Part shown: piece after piece, positions 62,180 through 64,000 of the stretch
How positions within the stretch are numbered: the first letter of the stretch is position 1
Layout of the letters: every line of letters begins with the position of its first letter
Assembly (NCBI GenBank): GCA_020630595.1
Contig: JAHDBC010000010.1
Location: 1 to 64,000, forward strand
Reading direction: 5' to 3'
Origin: Planktomarina sp.
GTDB lineage: Bacteria > Pseudomonadota > Alphaproteobacteria > Rhodobacterales > Rhodobacteraceae
DNA: 64,000 bases
Notes under the pieces: model-generated
Told to the model about the DNA's origin: nothing
Databases searched by the model: none
What the model saw: the letters and a program-made list of their open reading frames with translations, nothing else
Program-made: the position numbers and the translations under genes

Positions 62180-63132
62180 TCTTCGGTGAACATCGGGTCC
62201 GGTTCCAATGCGACCTCTTCCTTGTGGGTGAAAAACGCGCGACGGTTGGCGGTGAAGGCCCGATTCAAGCGATCAATAACCGCCGTGCGGTCGGTCTTTT
62301 CATAATAGGCGCGCATGGCATTCCGGTACCAAAACAACAGCCTGCGACTGCGATAGATTTGATAAAAGTCTTGCGGGGTCAGCGTGTCGAACAGCATTTG
62401 ATGCATCAGATCCGGCAACCGGCCCATGCGGTTCAAGAACAGCGCCGATTTATGCCCTGACATCCGGCAATGGTATTTCTGCACATTTGAACCGTTCAGG
62501 CGATCCGCATGCAGTTTGTCCAATTCGAATTGCGGATCATAAAACACATGGACCAACGCCTGTTTTTCCAATTCAGCAGCACCATCCGCCAATGGCAACG
62601 TCCAGTCTTGGCGCCGACCCGCTTCGAACCGGTGTTCCCATGGAACGATCTGTGGGTCCAACGTCGACTGTGGATTGAACGCCGCCACATGGGCGTGTGG
62701 GCAAACCTTTGCAAACACCAAAGACGCATAAGCCCCCATCGACGTTCCAGCAAACAGCACCCGTTCATACCCTTCAAAAAACCCTTCGTTTGCAAGGGTT
62801 TGCATCCGGTTGATCAACCATTCATCCCGAAACCAGTGCGGGGCGTTTGCTGTGATGCCCAAATGGCAAACGTCTGCATCGCGTGCGAATTTACAGGCCC
62901 ATGGTTCGCGGTTGGGGGCGGTGTCGCGGACGTTTGACAGGTTGTCGAACGTGACCAGCAGATACTTGCGATTGCGTTTCACAAAGATCATCGACAGGTT
63001 CGCGCGTTTTTCCACGAACCCTTCGGACCATGCGCCCAGCAGCAGGTCCTGAAACCAAATCGGATACACCCGCTTGCCATCAGCGGTTCGACTGGCCAGA
63101 TCCAGTTCAGAGTTTTCGGGAAATTGTGACAC
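62176..63132 (-). CDS. Alpha/beta hydrolase-like protein of unknown function
   Basis: 318 residues from a GTG at 63132 (VSQFPENSELDLASRTADGK). An open frame up to 63189 adds a Trp/Leu-rich stretch without a clear ribosome-binding site, so the start is uncertain. The only recognisable core motif is the nucleophile elbow RVLFAGTSMGAYASLVFAKV; HVFYDPQFELDKLHADRLN and YHCRMSGHKSALFLNRMG may hold the acid and His. The C-terminal quarter is rich in Arg, Tyr and Phe. In Roseobacter genomes such proteins often sit near glycan genes, and here the convergent neighbour is a sulfotransferase-like protein. No substrate can be assigned. Confidence 0.7.
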   Translation of the reverse strand: MSQFPENSELDLASRTADGKRVYPIWFQDLLLGAWSEGFVEKRANLSMIFVKRNRKYLLVTFDNLSNVRDTAPNREPWACKFARDADVCHLGITANAPHWFRDEWLINRMQTLANEGFFEGYERVLFAGTSMGAYASLVFAKVCPHAHVAAFNPQSTLDPQIVPWEHRFEAGRRQDWTLPLADGAAELEKQALVHVFYDPQFELDKLHADRLNGSNVQKYHCRMSGHKSALFLNRMGRLPDLMHQMLFDTLTPQDFYQIYRSRRLLFWYRNAMRAYYEKTDRTAVIDRLNRAFTANRRAFFTHKEEVALEPDPMFTED

Positions 63133-63231
63133 GGGACGGAACCTAACCTGCCATTGTTTCCAACAGCTTAACAGAAAGACCCACAACACTGCTAGGCTTT
63201 CCTGAATGGATACAATCTAAGGTAAATCTGG

Positions 63232-63305
63232 TGGAGCGGGTAACGGGAATTGAACCCGTAACTTAAGCTTGGGAAGCTCGCGTGATACCTTTTCACCATA
63301 CCCGC
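63232..63305 (-). tRNA. tRNA-Gly (anticodon CCC)
   Basis: 74 nt with encoded CCA. Acceptor GCGGGTA/TACCCGC, D-stem GTGA/TCAC, loop TTCCCAA giving anticodon CCC (reads GGG), T-arm ACGGG TTCAATT CCCGT. The first anticodon-stem pair (27-43) is a C-A mismatch in my alignment. Isolated between two minus-strand genes. Confidence 0.95.
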
Positions 63306-63358
63306 TTATGCGAATTGCCTATGCCCGGTTGGGGCGAAAGGCAAGCGCGATTTCATCC

Positions 63359-63379
63359 AAAAACAGGGGGGCACCCCCC
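63359..63379 (-). terminator. Terminator after the corrinoid-activating protein gene
   Basis: On the minus strand GGGGGG-TG-CCCCCC then TGTTTTT, about 40 bases past the gene's stop. The G-run is the last of three tandem 11-mers (63372-63404). Confidence 0.75.
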
Positions 63380-63404
63380 GTACACCCCCTGTACACCCCC
63401 CGTA
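63372..63404. repeat. Three tandem 11-bp repeats
   Basis: CACCCCCCGTA, CACCCCCTGTA, CACCCCCCGTA, head to tail with one base difference, between the stop of the ASKHA gene and its terminator. Probably replication slippage in C-rich sequence. Too few and too short to be a CRISPR or an origin. Confidence 0.85.
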
Positions 63405-63416
63405 CAGACAGCGGTG

Positions 63417-64000
63417 CTACGCGCGCCGCCGCCGGCGCCGCCCGCCTGTGTCTGAATCCCCGCCTTTGGTGTTAAAGCTGACGTCTGGCAAAGACACGAT
63501 TTTTGACAGTTCCGGAAACGGGTCAGTGGCATGGGGCAGGGCGTTCGCGTTGACAAAGTGTTCCTGAAACTTTGGTTCGATCGCCGTTTCGACCTTGGTG
63601 ATTTCACGCACCGTGCGTTCAATGTCTTTGCGCGACCCGATGTTACACAGGGCGATGCGCGCGCCCGTGCCCGCCGCATTGCCCGCACTGCTGACCGCCG
63701 AAAGCGGCGCATCGGGGATCATGCCCAGAACCATGGCGTGTTTGCTGGAAATATGCGCGCCAAAGGCCCCGGCCAAAACCACCCGGTCCACTGTTTCGAC
63801 ACCCATGTCATCCATCAACAGCCGTGCGCCCGCATAAAGCGCGGATTTGGCCAGTTGGATGGCGCGAATGTCGCCTTGGGTGACTGTGATTTTTGGCCCA
63901 CCGGTTTCGGACGCGTCGTAAATGACATAGGCGTTGGTTCTGCCTTCGGGGATGCAGCGCCATGTGCCGGTCTGGTCCGCAGAACCGATCAGCCCGGATG
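63417..64000 (-). CDS. Corrinoid-activating ASKHA protein (RACO/RamA-like, DUF4445), N-terminus beyond window
   Basis: 194 complete C-terminal codons are visible; the full protein would be about 550-700 residues with an N-terminal 2Fe-2S ferredoxin domain outside the window. IRAIQLAKSALYAGARLLMD, DRVVLAGAFGAHISSKHAM and LSAVSSAGNAAGTGARIAL are the actin-like (ASKHA) ATPase parts of reductive activators of corrinoid-dependent methyltransferases. It ends in an unusual run GGRRRRRRA. These proteins reduce inactive Co(II) to Co(I). The MttB-family methyltransferase at 47436-48980 is a plausible member of the same pathway, though 14 kb away; corrinoid protein and further methyltransferase genes are expected beyond base 64000. 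Confidence 0.88.
   Translation of the reverse strand, partial: SGLIGSADQTGTWRCIPEGRTNAYVIYDASETGGPKITVTQGDIRAIQLAKSALYAGARLLMDDMGVETVDRVVLAGAFGAHISSKHAMVLGMIPDAPLSAVSSAGNAAGTGARIALCNIGSRKDIERTVREITKVETAIEPKFQEHFVNANALPHATDPFPELSKIVSLPDVSFNTKGGDSDTGGRRRRRRA

Noticed and set aside
63372-63404. C-rich tandem repeats as a CRISPR or iteron array
   Set aside because: Three contiguous 11-mers with no spacers and no cas or replication genes nearby.

Overview
The window looks like a chromosomal segment of a marine alphaproteobacterium of the order Rhodobacterales (Roseobacter group). Three things point there: gene orders typical of that group (yceD-rpmF-plsX-fabH-ihfA-merR; argS-SPOR-nagZ-scpA-scpB; moxR-DUF2927-small membrane protein-VWA), a DksA with a single cysteine in place of the zinc finger, and TRAP transporters and Entner-Doudoroff genes as the carbon-use theme. 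The genus cannot be fixed from the sequence alone. Coding density is very high, and many neighbours overlap by 1-4 bases. I saw no prophage, insertion sequence or CRISPR array. Only one intergenic stretch exceeds 300 bases (1686-2037), and it is filled with regulatory sequence.

Layout: 1-1834 (minus) is ilvB, cut by the window edge, preceded by a branched-chain leader peptide and attenuator. 2038-9159 holds a small secreted protein, a two-component system (minus) and a TakP-like TRAP transporter (plus) with unusually large membrane subunits. 9191-15038 holds a VOC protein, bpt, an RDD protein, a DUF2852 protein, a YbaK-like deacylase and glnE. 15022-17481 is edd-eda. 17587-19993 is rlmI, a PIN protein and an M48 protease. 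20052-22945 carries two near-identical secreted GH16-RTX glycanases in tandem. 23012-26692 is the MoxR/VWA cluster. 26836-35519 is housekeeping (dksA, xthA, erpA, dgt, argS, SPOR, nagZ, scpA, scpB). 35476-42107 (minus) is MFS, dcd, tRNA-Pro, merR, ihfA, fabH, plsX, rpmF and yceD. 42179-45682 is bamE, msrB, an OlsB-like acyltransferase and an ABC-F ATPase.

45679-50348 holds a TetR/hydrolase pair sharing a palindromic intergenic site, a non-pyrrolysine MttB-family methyltransferase and an aminotransferase. 50430-56854 is cysS, a squalene/phytoene synthase-like protein, MFS, an AlkA-like glycosylase, a carboxylesterase, an HNH nuclease and an orphan radical SAM enzyme. 57025-60732 is zwf-pgl-pgi, which with edd-eda completes the Entner-Doudoroff route. 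61316-63132 is a convergent sulfotransferase-like/hydrolase-like pair. tRNA-Gly and the C-terminal part of a corrinoid-activating ASKHA protein close the window.

The most interesting signals are regulatory. They are the ilvB leader with a VVVV run and terminator; a 12-bp near-palindrome at almost the same distance upstream of edd and zwf, 39 kb apart; a dyad inside the promoter of a small secreted protein; and palindromes upstream of the TetR/hydrolase pair and of the MttB-like gene. I did not find a convincing wholly new multi-gene system. The best candidates for novelty are the enlarged TRAP permease, the duplicated GH16-RTX enzymes, the hydrolase with a cysteine in its nucleophile elbow, and the orphan radical SAM gene.
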